64,000 nt of DNA from Xylocopilactobacillus apis (GCF_033095965.1 NZ_AP026801.1:1074001-1138000); one strand, 5' to 3'. Shown: positions 1 through 9,376, counted from the first letter of the stretch. Translations and numbers: made by a program. The notes: generated by a model from the sequence alone, not told the origin.

Positions 1-1196
1 ATAATTCTTACTGCGGTGGTTTTATTATTTTGAACGCCAATTGCTGCTTCATCAGCAATAATTGCCGCAATAGTTTCTGAAGGAGTTGAGCCTGGGATTG
101 CTATCATATCAAGACCTACTGAGCAAACGGCAGTCATTGCCTCTAATTTGTCGATATTTAAAACTCCAGCGATTGCTGAATCAATCATCCCTGCATCTTC
201 TGAAACTGGAATAAAAGCACCTGATAATCCTCCAACTCTCAAACTTGCCATAACCCCACCTTTTTTCACCGCGTCGTTAAGCATCATTAGAGCTGCTGTT
301 GTCCCGTGAGTACCAACTACTTCTAATCCCATTTCTTCTAAGATTTCAGCAACTGAATCTCCCCTTGCAGGAGTAGGCGCTAACGATAGGTCGACAATAC
401 CAAAAGATTTGTTTAATCTTTTAGCGGCTTCACTGCCAATAAATTGGCCTAAACGGGTTATTTTATAAGCTGTTTTTTTAATTGTTTCATATACTTGGTC
501 AATCGATGCACTTTTAGATAGCCTTTCAATTGAACGTTTTACAACTCCTGGGCCAGAAATTCCAATATTAATTGTTGAATCTCCTTCGCTGACACCATGA
601 AAAGCGCCCGCCATAAAAGGATTATCTTCTACCGCGTTAGCAAAAACTACTAATTTAGAATTACCCATGACACTTTTTGAGGAGATTTCTTTAATAATTT
701 TCCCCATTTTAGCAACAGCATCCATGTTGATCCCGGCTTTAGTTGAACCAATATTAATTGAAGAATTTAAAATATCTGTTTCTGTCAATACTTGCGGGAG
801 AGAATCAATTAAATTTTCATCTCCTTTACTTGCTTCTTTTTGAACAAGTGCACTAAAACCACCGACAAAATCAACACCAACTTCTTTACCGGCTCTATCA
901 ATTGCCTTCGCATAAGTGATCATATCTGAAGAATTAGCATTACCAGCAACTAAAGAAACAGGCGTAATACTGATCCTTTTATTTGTAATGGGAATTCCAT
1001 ACTCATCTTCAATATCGTCTGCAGTTTTCACTAAATCTTGGGCGTAATTTGTGATCTTATCATAAATACGCTGGGAAGCTTTTTGATGATCGTCACTCAC
1101 ACAATCTAATAATGATATTCCCATCGTGATTGTTCTGATATCTAAATGTTCATCACGAACCATTTTTATAGTTTCTAGAATTTGAGTTTTATCCAT
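1..1196 (-). CDS. UPF0210/DUF711 (PFL family) protein, C-terminus cut by window edge
   Basis: The minus-strand frame is open from an ATG at 1194-1196 to the left edge, about 398 residues with no stop. It begins [19 protein letters not shown] and contains the family-like stretches [11 protein letters not shown] and [24 protein letters not shown]0210 proteins are about 450 residues, so roughly 50 C-terminal residues are missing. The gene starts 2 bp after the stop of a small ACT-domain gene; this ACT/UPF0210 pair is a recurrent neighbourhood in Firmicutes. The family has no firmly assigned biochemical role that I can state. It is the last gene seen of a minus-strand operon that includes a two-component system. 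Confidence 0.9.
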   Translation of the reverse strand, partial: MDKTQILETIKMVRDEHLDIRTITMGISLLDCVSDDHQKASQRIYDKITNYAQDLVKTADDIEDEYGIPITNKRISITPVSLVAGNANSSDMITYAKAIDRAGKEVGVDFVGGFSALVQKEASKGDENLIDSLPQVLTETDILNSSINIGSTKAGINMDAVAKMGKIIKEISSKSVMGNSKLVVFANAVEDNPFMAGAFHGVSEGDSTINIGISGPGVVKRSIERLSKSASIDQVYETIKKTAYKITRLGQFIGSEAAKRLNKSFGIVDLSLAPTPARGDSVAEILEEMGLEVVGTHGTTAALMMLNDAVKKGGVMASLRVGGLSGAFIPVSEDAGMIDSAIAGVLNIDKLEAMTAVCSVGLDMIAIPGSTPSETIAAIIADEAAIGVQNNKTTAVRI

Positions 1197-1198
1197 TT

Positions 1199-1471
1199 TT
1201 ATATATTCGCCATCGCATTAAAAATATCTTCTCTTTGAACGTTTACTTCGACTCCTAGAACTTTTCCTTCTTCAGTTAAAATTGATTTTAATTCTTTAAA
1301 ATCAACTTCAGCATTTTGAATATCAGCTGACATCATCATCGTAAACATATCCTGCATAATCGTTTGAGATATATCTAAAATATTAGCTTTTACATCAGCT
1401 AGTTTTGTTGAGATTCCAGCAACAATTCCTGGAGTATCTTTGCCTATTACTGTAATAACGATTTTAATCAT
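1199..1471 (-). CDS. UPF0237-type ACT-domain protein
   Basis: A 90-residue protein that is essentially one ACT domain, starting [21 protein letters not shown] with the GKDxxGI(V) turn typical of glycine-cleavage-repressor-like ACT proteins. I chose the ATG at 1469-1471 rather than the one at 1487-1489 because it gives the family length and overlaps the kinase stop by 8 bp, a normal coupling. ACT domains bind small ligands, often amino acids, and usually act as dimers. The ligand here is unknown. It is translationally coupled to the sensor kinase upstream and to the UPF0210 gene downstream. Confidence 0.9.
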   Translation of the reverse strand: MIKIVITVIGKDTPGIVAGISTKLADVKANILDISQTIMQDMFTMMMSADIQNAEVDFKELKSILTEEGKVLGVEVNVQREDIFNAMANI

Positions 1472-2924
1472 TTTTCTCTTCTTCTCCATCCGGGAAGACT
1501 AACGTAAAAGTCGTTCCCTTATCAACTTCACTTTCAACCTTAATTTCACCACCATGTAATTTTACAAGCTGCTGAACGATTGAAAGTCCCAATCCTGATT
1601 CACCATACTTAGTATTTTTACGAGAAGGATCTGCTTTGTAATAACGATCCCAAATGTTTTTGACTTGTTCTTCAGTCATCCCAATTCCAGTGTCACTTAT
1701 CATAATTTTGGTTTCTTTGTATCCTCGTTCATTTTTAAGGGTAATCGTGCCGTCTTTGGTGAACTGGATTGAATTATTAGCAATATTAATTACTATTTCT
1801 ACAAATCGATCATAATCAGCATAGACTGGAATTTTTTCTTCACTTCCAGCCGATTCGTACTTGATAGTATCTCCGGCTTCTGCTGCTTTTTTTTCTAATT
1901 GAAATGCAACATTTTTAAGAGCTTCGGTACTATCAAAAGAAGTTTTGTTTAAGGTAATTTGATTTGCTCTAATCCGTTCATAATCAAGATTTTCATTAAC
2001 TAGCTTAATTAGACGCGTGGTTTCTTTTCGCATTAAATCAATGCTTTTACCTTTTTCTTCTTCTGGAATTGCATCATAAGCTAAGCCTTCAAGTAAGCCG
2101 TTAATCGTTGTTAAAGGCGTTCTCATTTCGTGCGCCGCATCTGCCATAAACTGCCTTCTGCGTTCTTCTTGTCTTTCAATTTCAATATTTGCTTCTTTTA
2201 AATTTTGAGTCATATTATTGAAGTCTTGACTTAAACTATTCAACTCGTCTTTAGTTTTTTTAGATACTGGAATTATTACATCATAATTACCTTCCGAAAT
2301 TTCTCTAGTTGCTTTACGCATTCGATTAATTCTGCGCGATTGAAAACTAGAAAGCAAATAAATAATTACAATGGCAACTGCACTTGAAATAATAATCGCT
2401 AGTAATAAATTCGACTCAATATTTTGAATATTTTTTTGAACGCCTTGAACTGATGAGGTCACTACAATTACGCAAAAAAGCTTATTACGGTAAAAATAAG
2501 GTTTATAAATTGCGGTCTGCTCAATGTGCTGGCGGTCTTTAGGAATTGCTTTTTTTGGGGCTTTAGGATCACGAATTGTTTTGCCATTCAAAAGCTGGTT
2601 CCACTTATCACCTGAAATACTAGGAATTGCTCCTACATTAGAAGGAAATATTGGCAGATTTTCAGAATTATAAATAATAAAATTTACATCCTGACTGCTT
2701 AAGATATCTTGGGCTTCTAAAATATAATTTTGATTCGGCCTAAAAAAATTTCCAATCCGGTCCCAGCCATTTTTTTGTAAAACATCAGCATAACCTTCCA
2801 ACTGGTTCCAAGTATTACTGTAGACCAGCCGTTTAGTAGACTGAATAAAAGAAACTGAAATTATTACTAAAGTAATAATTAATAGGGTAACAAATGAGAT
2901 GATCTGCTGATAAATTACTTTCAT
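1464..2924 (-). CDS. Membrane sensor histidine kinase (HAMP-HisKA-HATPase)
   Basis: 486 residues. Membrane helices at about 8-28 and 173-193 flank an extracytoplasmic sensor region of about 145 residues. A HAMP segment (about 194-246) follows, then the HisKA H-box with phosphoacceptor His265 (DAAHEMRTP), an N-box near 380-388 (NIANNSIQF), a G1 box (DTGIGM, 411-416) and a G2 box (GESGLGLS, 441-448). All catalytic boxes look intact. It overlaps the response regulator by 4 bp (ATGA), so the two form a cognate pair. The signal is not evident from the sequence. The C-terminus is acidic. Confidence 0.95.
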   Translation of the reverse strand: MKVIYQQIISFVTLLIITLVIISVSFIQSTKRLVYSNTWNQLEGYADVLQKNGWDRIGNFFRPNQNYILEAQDILSSQDVNFIIYNSENLPIFPSNVGAIPSISGDKWNQLLNGKTIRDPKAPKKAIPKDRQHIEQTAIYKPYFYRNKLFCVIVVTSSVQGVQKNIQNIESNLLLAIIISSAVAIVIIYLLSSFQSRRINRMRKATREISEGNYDVIIPVSKKTKDELNSLSQDFNNMTQNLKEANIEIERQEERRRQFMADAAHEMRTPLTTINGLLEGLAYDAIPEEEKGKSIDLMRKETTRLIKLVNENLDYERIRANQITLNKTSFDSTEALKNVAFQLEKKAAEAGDTIKYESAGSEEKIPVYADYDRFVEIVINIANNSIQFTKDGTITLKNERGYKETKIMISDTGIGMTEEQVKNIWDRYYKADPSRKNTKYGESGLGLSIVQQLVKLHGGEIKVESEVDKGTTFTLVFPDGEEEKND

Positions 2925-3655
2925 TTTTCGCTGCTGTTTTCAGAATCGTCAAATTTGTAACCCACACCCCAAACGGTTTGGATGATCTGAGGTCCTGATT
3001 TTTCAATTTTTTGACGTAATTTTTTGATATGGGCATCTACTGTTCGTTCATCACCAAAATATTCATAATCCCATACTTGCTGTAAAAGCTGTTCTCTTGA
3101 GTAAACTTGTTTAGGATTTTTTGCAAGTGTATGCAATAAATCGAATTCTTTAGGAGTCAATCCTTCAATTGGCTTACCGTCCAAAAATGCTTCGCGAGTT
3201 TTAACGTTCATTTTAAAACGTCCCGTATCAATATCAAATTGAGGATTGCCTTCTTTGACTTCTTCTTCATTTACCGTTTCTTCACTAACTTGGCTGCGGC
3301 GATGTAATGCCTTAATTCGAGCAATTAGAGTAATTGGTGAAAATGGCTTTGTTACATAATCATCTGCCCCTAATTCAAGACCTAATACTTGATCACTTTC
3401 AGAATCTCGTGCAGTTAACATAATTATCGGAACCGTTTTAGACTTATCTCTTATTTCTTGAGCAACCTGCATCCCGTCTTTACCGGGCAGGTTAAGATCA
3501 AGCGTTATGATATCAAAAGAAGTTGGATCTTCATTAAACTTTTCAACTGCATCAATTCCATCGTAGGAAAATACAACTTCCCAACCTTCTTTTTTAAAAA
3601 ACATACTCATCATTTCTGAAACAGATTTGTTATCTTCAACCATTAATATTTTCAT
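2921..3655 (-). CDS. OmpR-family response regulator
   Basis: 244 residues: an N-terminal receiver with acidic pair Glu7/Asp8, phosphoacceptor Asp53 (TLDLNLPG) and Lys103 (VTKPFSP), then a C-terminal winged-helix DNA-binding domain (LTPKEFDLL ... VWGVGYKF). It overlaps the kinase downstream and the SdpI-like gene upstream by 4 bp each. The regulon is unknown. Because it is co-transcribed with a membrane protein and ACT/UPF0210 genes, autoregulation of this operon is a reasonable guess. Confidence 0.95.
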   Translation of the reverse strand: MKILMVEDNKSVSEMMSMFFKKEGWEVVFSYDGIDAVEKFNEDPTSFDIITLDLNLPGKDGMQVAQEIRDKSKTVPIIMLTARDSESDQVLGLELGADDYVTKPFSPITLIARIKALHRRSQVSEETVNEEEVKEGNPQFDIDTGRFKMNVKTREAFLDGKPIEGLTPKEFDLLHTLAKNPKQVYSREQLLQQVWDYEYFGDERTVDAHIKKLRQKIEKSGPQIIQTVWGVGYKFDDSENSSEK

Positions 3656-4050
3656 TTACGTAAACCTTTTTCTAATTTGATTTTTTTTCGTTCTCGTTCA
3701 TCTAAGCTCTGATATCCAATCGGAAACTTATTTTCTTTTTTTAATTTAACTGTCAATTTTTGTTCTACAAATGCATAATAAGAAAGAATTAGTAACATTT
3801 CAGCAAAGATCCATAAATATACTAACCGATCTAGCTTTAAAATATGAATCATTATTCCTAAAATTAATTGTCCCGCACCACATAAAATTAGATATAATTT
3901 TGCCATTTTTTGAGCATATTGATAAGAATCTTCATTTACATTTGCTAAATAAGAGTAATAACCGTATATTTTAATGCTCCTTTTTGGCTTAATAATTTGA
4001 AAGATTATTGCAAGGGCAATCATCACAAAACCACAATAAACAAATATCAT
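3652..4050 (-). CDS. SdpI-like small membrane protein
   Basis: 132 residues with three predicted hydrophobic segments (about 1-19, 48-68 and 75-95) and a basic tail (ERERKKIKLEKGLRK). The segment YGYYSYLANVNEDSYQYAQKMAKLY resembles the SdpI/YhfL signature, in which a YGYRT-like motif is followed by NxxxW/YxxA. In Bacillus, SdpI is an immunity and signalling membrane protein; here only the fold similarity is claimed. It is the first gene of the operon and overlaps the response regulator by 4 bp. The start codon (4048-4050) has only a weak Shine-Dalgarno site. Confidence 0.6.
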   Translation of the reverse strand: MIFVYCGFVMIALAIIFQIIKPKRSIKIYGYYSYLANVNEDSYQYAQKMAKLYLILCGAGQLILGIMIHILKLDRLVYLWIFAEMLLILSYYAFVEQKLTVKLKKENKFPIGYQSLDERERKKIKLEKGLRK

Positions 4051-4059
4051 TTCGTTTTC

Positions 4060-4088
4060 TTGTAAAACCTAATCCTTTCAACTATAAT
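4060..4088 (+). promoter_or_regulatory. Promoter of ssrA
   Basis: TTGTAA (4060-4065), a 17-bp spacer and TATAAT (4083-4088). The RNA begins about 12 bp downstream of the -10 box. The site lies between the divergent SdpI-like gene and tmRNA. Confidence 0.8.
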
Positions 4089-4099
4089 AATACACTCAC

Positions 4100-4455
4100 G
4101 GGGGTGTTTTGGAATCGACATTAGACCATGGGCTTAAGTTTCGATTAAAGTTTTGGGTCTTTTCAAAACCCAGCAGAAATATAACTGCTAAAAATGAAAA
4201 TTCTTACGCTTTAGCTGCCTAAAAAACAGTTGCGTGACTTGGTTTTTATTCGTCTATAGGTAAGATCCAGGTCTCAAATTAATGTAGACTAGCTTTAATT
4301 ATAACCCAATGATTAAAGTGAAACACCACGGGTTAGTCTTTCATTTAGGATTTTCTGAGTCCTTGTGATAGGCGAATGCTAACTCAGAATATAATCGTAA
4401 CAAAAAACTTATGATTCAGATCTAGTGGACAGGGGTTCAAATCCCCTCACCTCCA
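4100..4455 (+). ncRNA. ssrA: Transfer-messenger RNA (tmRNA)
   Basis: One-piece tmRNA for trans-translation. The 5' end GGGGGTG pairs with CACCTCC at the 3' end as the acceptor stem (7 pairs, one G-U). The T-arm GGGGTTCAAATCCCC precedes it. The tag reading frame starts at GCT 4187-4189 and stops at TAA 4220-4222, encoding AKNENSYALAA, with the ALAA degradation signal. The 3' CCA is not encoded; the genome reads CTA after the discriminator A. The typical GxxTTxGGATTCGAC-like 5' element is present as GTTTTGGAATCGAC. Confidence 0.95.
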
Positions 4456-4469
4456 CTATATTAGCTAAA

Positions 4470-4503
4470 AAGAATGTTGAGTTATCAGCACTCTTTTTTA
4501 TTT
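4470..4503 (+). terminator. Rho-independent terminator of ssrA
   Basis: An 11-bp stem with one mismatch (4470-4480 pairing with 4485-4495) and loop GTTA, followed by a T-rich run. Confidence 0.8.
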
Positions 4504-4553
4504 TATAGTAAAATTAAAAATTGTTAAATTTAAGTAGAAAGTTAAAAATATTC

Positions 4554-5399
4554 ATGTCAAATTGTTCGATTTTTGCATCAGATTTAGACGGTACTTTATT
4601 AAACAGCCAAAGTGATTACGATCGATCGCTATTTAAAAAAATAATTGATTATTTAAATAGTCATCAGATGAAATTTGCAGCTGCTACCGGTAATCAGTAT
4701 CAGCACGTAAGGCAAATATTTTCAGAAGTTGCTGATAAAATCGACTATGTTGCTGAAAACGGAGCCGTTGTTGTCGTTAATAATCAGATAATTTATGAAA
4801 ACTTTTTAAATAAAATGGCTCTTTTTATTCTTGTGGAAGATTTATTAAGCGATCCTTATTTAGCAGGGGCTCAAATTATTCTTTCAGCACGTGATCATGC
4901 CTATATTAATCACGTTTCTTCTGATAGTATTGAACGAGCAGGTAACTATTATCATAATCTTTTGGTAACAGATAATTTGAGTAGAATTGCTAGTGAGGTT
5001 GACATATACAAAGTTGCTTTAAATTGGCCGGATGAAGATGATATCAGCCGTCATTTAGAATACATCGAAAATAATTTTGAAGCTATCAGAGGAACTAGTT
5101 CTGGTCGATCGGGCATTGATATAATTTCAAAAGACATCAGTAAAGCATCAGGTTTAAAAATTCTTTTAGAAAGTTATGGAGATACAACTGATAATTTAAT
5201 GGTTTTCGGTGATAATGGAAATGATTTAGAAATGTTAGAATATGCGGGAGTTGGTGTTGCGGTTCAAAATGCAATTCCAATAGTAAAACAGACTGCAAAT
5301 AAAGTTTTAAATGAAACTAACGATCAAAGTGCAGTTTTAAAAGAGATTATAAATAATTTAATTAAAAGTGGAGCTTCACCTTCATTTTTTGAATCATGA
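4554..5399 (+). CDS. Cof-type HAD-IIB sugar/flavin phosphatase
   Basis: 281 residues from the ATG at 4554. An upstream in-frame TTG at 4521 has no Shine-Dalgarno site and would add a non-homologous N-terminus. HAD motif I is DLDGTLL, with the nucleophile and acid Asp near the N-terminus. The C-terminal motif IV is FGDNGNDLEM, followed by GVGVAVQNA as in Cof/YidA proteins. These cytosolic Mg-dependent phosphatases act on sugar phosphates or FMN; the substrate cannot be read from the sequence. It stands alone just after ssrA, with 30 bp to the next small gene. Confidence 0.9.
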   Translation: MSNCSIFASDLDGTLLNSQSDYDRSLFKKIIDYLNSHQMKFAAATGNQYQHVRQIFSEVADKIDYVAENGAVVVVNNQIIYENFLNKMALFILVEDLLSDPYLAGAQIILSARDHAYINHVSSDSIERAGNYYHNLLVTDNLSRIASEVDIYKVALNWPDEDDISRHLEYIENNFEAIRGTSSGRSGIDIISKDISKASGLKILLESYGDTTDNLMVFGDNGNDLEMLEYAGVGVAVQNAIPIVKQTANKVLNETNDQSAVLKEIINNLIKSGASPSFFES

Positions 5400-5430
5400 A
5401 CTATAAAATATAAACAGAGGGATAAATAAC

Positions 5431-5619
5431 ATGCGAAAAAAAATGGATAATTTGAGTGATGCAGAAAGACTTATTATGGGTGTTGCAACTGTAATAATCT
5501 TGGTAGGAGCCTTTTTTATGAATATTCCAACCATTGTAATTGGTTTTGTTTTATTCTTCGCTGCAAAACCAATTTCAAATCATATTGGCGGATCAAAAGG
5601 TGGCAATAAAAAGAGTTAG
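5431..5619 (+). CDS. Small two-helix membrane protein, unknown function
   Basis: 62 residues preceded by a good Shine-Dalgarno (AGAGGG, 11 nt upstream). A charged N-terminus (MRKKMDNLSDAERL) is followed by two adjacent hydrophobic helices (about 15-30 and 33-47) and a Gly/Lys-rich tail (GGSKGGNKKS). I do not recognise the family. It is probably co-transcribed with the 89-residue gene that begins 25 bp downstream. Confidence 0.7.
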   Translation: MRKKMDNLSDAERLIMGVATVIILVGAFFMNIPTIVIGFVLFFAAKPISNHIGGSKGGNKKS

Positions 5620-5644
5620 TTGTATTAAAAGGGAATATAAATAG

Positions 5645-5914
5645 ATGAATTACGATGAACTGGCAGCATTGGGACTTCAAGATGATGGAAATCTTAAATT
5701 AATTTTAAAAGGTTCTGTGGAAAGTAAAGTTGGTGTCTTTGCTGTGGTTTTTATAACCAAAGATGTTGCTTTAGCGAAAAAGAAGTTAGAAGAGTTTAAT
5801 AAAAGTAAGAACAAAGATGATTATTTTATGGTTTATAGCTGCCCGACGGACACCTATTTACCTGATTTAGGTCACTATCCGTCACTTGAAATATCAAAAG
5901 AAGACTTGTTATAA
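5645..5914 (+). CDS. Hypothetical 89-residue protein
   Basis: Starts MNYDELAALGLQDDGN with a Shine-Dalgarno-like AAAAGGG upstream. It is soluble and mixed alpha/beta in appearance, with a central beta-rich part (VGVFAVVFITKDVALAKKKLEEF) and CPTDTYLPDLGHYPSLE near the end. I do not recognise the family. It ends 39 bp before a strong terminator hairpin. Confidence 0.6.
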   Translation: MNYDELAALGLQDDGNLKLILKGSVESKVGVFAVVFITKDVALAKKKLEEFNKSKNKDDYFMVYSCPTDTYLPDLGHYPSLEISKEDLL

Positions 5915-5953
5915 AAAATCGAAAGTCGATGCTTTTGACTAATAAATAAGAAA

Positions 5954-5996
5954 AACGCTGATGAAATCGAAAATCAAGAACGATTTCATCAGCGTT
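5954..5996. terminator. Bidirectional terminator hairpin
   Basis: A perfect 16-bp inverted repeat (5954-5969 and 5981-5996, 11-nt loop) with T-rich sequence after it on the plus strand and A-rich sequence before it. It lies between the plus-strand 89-residue gene and the end of the minus-strand ABC operon. Its right arm lies partly within a dispersed repeat that recurs near 41943. Confidence 0.85.
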
Positions 5997-6031
5997 ATTT
6001 CATTTTTAAGAAGCATTTATGTCACAGACTC
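5982..6031. repeat. Dispersed repeat, copy 1
   Basis: About 43 of 50 positions match 41943-41992 in the same orientation, including the shared cores ATCAGCGTTATTT and TTATGTCACAG. This copy covers the right arm of the terminator and the last codons and stop of the adjacent ABC transporter gene. The origin is unknown; a relic of a mobile-element end is one possibility. Confidence 0.6.
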
Positions 6032-7651
6032 ATTTTTTTCTTGGATTAATCTACCATCTGACATTTTCCAGACATAATCACAAATTCCAAGTGATTCTTC
6101 CCGGTGAGTAATCATTAAAACAATTCCGTGATAGTGTTTCTTAATCGCATAAAGAATAATTTTTTCATTAAGAATATCTAGGTTGCTAGTCGGTTCGTCA
6201 AGAATTAAAAATGAGGATTTATGCAGTAAGGCTCTTGCTAAAGTTAATCTTTGAGCCTCACCAGCTGATAATTGAAGATCTGTCGACGAGACAACTTCAT
6301 CAAGCCCTTTTGGTAATTGTTCTATTAATTCTGAGAGCTGAACTTGTTTTAAAATCTGCCAAAGTTCTTCATCATTAAAAGAGTCATTACCTAAAGTTAA
6401 ATTTTGGCGAATTGTATCAGAAAATACCTGTGGCTCCTGAGTTAAATAATTAATTTGTTCCCACAAACTATCACGATCAATTTGATCAAGATCCGTTCCA
6501 TTGATCGTAATTGAATTTGGTTTTACATGATACCACTTCATAATTAACTTAACTAAAGTAGATTTTCCACTTCCGCTTTGCCCGATTATTCCACCGATTT
6601 CACCCTCACGTAAAGAAAAATTAATATCATTTAATACTTCGACATCACGACTTGGATACTTAAAGTTTAAATGGTTAACTTCAATGTCTTTAATTTGTCC
6701 GATTTGAACTGAATCAGCTGATTCAGTTTTAGGTTCAGGTGTATCTAAAAGTTCAAATACTCTTTTAGCAGCACCAAAACCTTTACTTAAAGGATCAGAT
6801 AAGGCAGCTAATGCTTCAACCGGTTTAAAAGCAAACGGAAATGCCAATAAAAGCGGTAAAACTGTGGAAAATGGATATGCTTGAGTAATTAAAACCCCTG
6901 CAGTTAAAACCCAAGAAATAATCAAAATTATTAATTTTAACCAATTTTTCTGCCAATTTAAAAATCCGACTTTTTGACTTACTTTTGCTTCTGAATGATA
7001 TTCTTTTTCGACTGAATCTACCTTCACAGGTACTGCGTTTAACTGAAGTAAAATATCTCTTCCCATAATAGCTTCAAACATTTGCTGCTGAATTTTTCCT
7101 TGAACTTTACTTAACTCAGCATTTTGTTCTTTGATTTTATTTGCCTTATATAACGGCAAAAAGATCCCGATTAAGGCTCCGCATAAGAAATAGATCAAAC
7201 CGGCAGCTGGCGCTACTATTGCAAAAATAATTGAAATACCAACTAGAAAAATTAAACCAATAAAAAGCGGCACAATTGTATGGGCATAGAAAATTTCCAT
7301 TGCCTCGATATCACTGCCCACCATTTTTAATAAATCTGCTGATTTTTTTTGATCTAAACCAGCAGGAGCTAATTTTTGAATCTTTTGATAAACCAGATTA
7401 CGAATGGTTGCCAGAATCTTAAAAGCAACATAATGACCGCTATATTGTTCAGCAAAAGCAGTAATTCCACCAACAATAATAAAAATTAAAATTAGCCAGA
7501 GAGAATTTATTGAAAACGCTGACTGACTCAACATAGAGCCAGTAAACCAAGCTACAACTACTTGAACTGACTCGGCCACTAGACCGCATAAAAGGCTCAA
7601 AATTAAAGCAGGTATTAACGGTCTAACAAAACTAATCATTCGTTTAATCAT
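6017..7651 (-). CDS. CydC-like ABC exporter subunit (permease-ATPase)
   Basis: 544 residues: an N-terminal six-helix ABC exporter domain (about 1-300) followed by an ATPase domain with Walker A GQSGSGKST, signature LSAGEAQRL, Walker B FLILDEPTS and an H-loop (MITHREE). It overlaps its partner gene by 4 bp, giving a heterodimer of the CydDC type, which in characterised bacteria exports cysteine/glutathione and supports cytochrome bd assembly. No cydAB is visible in this window, so the substrate is uncertain. The last residues and stop are written in the dispersed repeat at 5982-6031, suggesting a recently altered C-terminus. Confidence 0.85.
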   Translation of the reverse strand: MIKRMISFVRPLIPALILSLLCGLVAESVQVVVAWFTGSMLSQSAFSINSLWLILIFIIVGGITAFAEQYSGHYVAFKILATIRNLVYQKIQKLAPAGLDQKKSADLLKMVGSDIEAMEIFYAHTIVPLFIGLIFLVGISIIFAIVAPAAGLIYFLCGALIGIFLPLYKANKIKEQNAELSKVQGKIQQQMFEAIMGRDILLQLNAVPVKVDSVEKEYHSEAKVSQKVGFLNWQKNWLKLIILIISWVLTAGVLITQAYPFSTVLPLLLAFPFAFKPVEALAALSDPLSKGFGAAKRVFELLDTPEPKTESADSVQIGQIKDIEVNHLNFKYPSRDVEVLNDINFSLREGEIGGIIGQSGSGKSTLVKLIMKWYHVKPNSITINGTDLDQIDRDSLWEQINYLTQEPQVFSDTIRQNLTLGNDSFNDEELWQILKQVQLSELIEQLPKGLDEVVSSTDLQLSAGEAQRLTLARALLHKSSFLILDEPTSNLDILNEKIILYAIKKHYHGIVLMITHREESLGICDYVWKMSDGRLIQEKNESVT

Positions 7652-9351
7652 AATTCTGCCTCCAAGTCTTTTTGCGTGGACATCATCTTTTTAAAGGCAT
7701 CATTTTGTTGATCAAGTTCATCAACTGTTCCCAAAACGAAATGACGATCTGTCAGAAAATAAATAAAATCTAGTTGATCAATAATTGTCCACTCATGTGT
7801 TATCAAAAGCACGATTTTTTGAGCAGCCAGCTTTTTAATTGCTTTTAAAATGATTTTGCTGTTATTGGAATCAATACTTGCAGTAACCTCATCAAAAATG
7901 TAAACATCTTTATTCATCAAGATCAGGCGGGCAAAAGCTATTTGCTGTCTTTGTCCTGGTGAAAGTAATTTTCCTCCCTCACCTACTTGCGTGTTAAATC
8001 CTTCCGGCAGCTTTTCAACAAATTCGCACAGACCTAGATCTTTTAGATATCCTTGCCAATCACTATTAAATCCTTCTCCCAGGGTTAAATTTTCTTTAAT
8101 CGTACCTGAAAATAGATAAGGCTGGGCACTTAAATATCCCACTCGCTGCGCTAATAAATTTGTAGATTCATTTTGATTGTCAGCACTTAGACAAGATACA
8201 ATCCCACTAGAAATTTTTAGCTGCCCTCTTAGGACCTGGGCAAGTGTGCTTTTGCCGCTTCCATTATGACCAACTAGTCCATAAAGTTTTCCAGGTTTTA
8301 AATCAAAATTGGCATTCTCCCAAAGTAATGGTTTATCTGGATATGCAAATGAGGCATCTTCAACTTTAATTTCGTTGATTGATTCAACAGTAGAGTCTTT
8401 TTTGAATTCAGTTGGTGTTTTAGCATGATCAATAATATGGAAAATATGAGTCATTGCGGGTTTGGTGGACATAATAATATGGACAAAATAACCCAGCTGC
8501 CTTTCAGTAATTAAAAGTTCGGCCATTAAGACCCAAAGCACTAAACTTTGAGCAAGAGACATATTTTGATTTTTAAGATTAAACCAGAGCATTGCTGAAC
8601 CAACAGCTAAAGTTCCAAAAATTAAACTATTTAAAATCAGTAATGACTGCAGCTGATACTTTAGCAGATCCATAGTTTTTTGTCGGAAAAATTCTGATTT
8701 TTCACTGAAAGAATCACGATAGCGCGTATCAGCTTTGTATACCATTAAAGTGTTAATTCCGTGTAAGTCGTCAATAAAGCGATGTCCCATTGAAAGCCAG
8801 CCATTCATATAAGCCCAATTTACCTGCGGACCAACTTTTTGGAGTAACATCATTCCTACCCCAATTAATAAAATACAAATAATTGGTAAAATCCAGACCC
8901 ACGAGTGCCATGCAATTGCTAAGATCAACAATAATATATAAGATAAAAATTCAGCACAGAATGAAGGAAAAACACTATTGTAAAAAACATTTAAACGGTC
9001 AATTCCCTGTAAATCACGATTAATGACCGTTTCTGCGTTTAACTTTTCAGCTTTAACAGGGTCAGTGTTAAATACTCCTTGAAGATATTCTTTTCTAATT
9101 TGCTGTTTAGCAGTAATTGTCCATTGTTCGATGCGCGAGCGGGCACGTGGTAAATTGAAATAAATTATCGTTAAAACTAAGATTGCGATCAAAATACTCG
9201 TTAAAGTAAAATTTATTGTTCCTGTTTGATACCAAAAAAATATAACCGCGGCGGTTAAAACTGGCAAAACCATAATTAACCATTCATTAACAATCTGCTG
9301 AAGAGCTCCCATTCTTCCTGCTTTACCATAACTAAATAATCTTTTGATCAC
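7648..9351 (-). CDS. CydD-like ABC exporter subunit (permease-ATPase)
   Basis: 567 residues with six membrane helices followed by an ATPase domain (Walker A GHNGSGKST, signature LSPGQRQQI, Walker B VYIFDEVTAS). The start is GTG (9349-9351) with AGGAGG 8 nt upstream. It is the first gene of a two-gene operon with the CydC-like subunit. The site after Walker B is Val-Thr (DEVTAS) rather than Pro-Thr, as often seen in one subunit of asymmetric exporters. The substrate is inferred only from family resemblance. Confidence 0.85.
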   Translation of the reverse strand: MIKRLFSYGKAGRMGALQQIVNEWLIMVLPVLTAAVIFFWYQTGTINFTLTSILIAILVLTIIYFNLPRARSRIEQWTITAKQQIRKEYLQGVFNTDPVKAEKLNAETVINRDLQGIDRLNVFYNSVFPSFCAEFLSYILLLILAIAWHSWVWILPIICILLIGVGMMLLQKVGPQVNWAYMNGWLSMGHRFIDDLHGINTLMVYKADTRYRDSFSEKSEFFRQKTMDLLKYQLQSLLILNSLIFGTLAVGSAMLWFNLKNQNMSLAQSLVLWVLMAELLITERQLGYFVHIIMSTKPAMTHIFHIIDHAKTPTEFKKDSTVESINEIKVEDASFAYPDKPLLWENANFDLKPGKLYGLVGHNGSGKSTLAQVLRGQLKISSGIVSCLSADNQNESTNLLAQRVGYLSAQPYLFSGTIKENLTLGEGFNSDWQGYLKDLGLCEFVEKLPEGFNTQVGEGGKLLSPGQRQQIAFARLILMNKDVYIFDEVTASIDSNNSKIILKAIKKLAAQKIVLLITHEWTIIDQLDFIYFLTDRHFVLGTVDELDQQNDAFKKMMSTQKDLEAEL

Positions 9352-9376
9352 AACTAAGCCCTCCTATTAGTTTTAA

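Noticed and set aside
5954-5996. CRISPR-like repeat unit
   Set aside because: A single inverted repeat with terminator features; no array of repeats and spacers anywhere in the window.
6017-9351. Cytochrome bd assembly locus (cydABCD)
   Set aside because: No cydA or cydB in the window; only CydDC-like exporters are present, so the link to bd oxidase is unproven.
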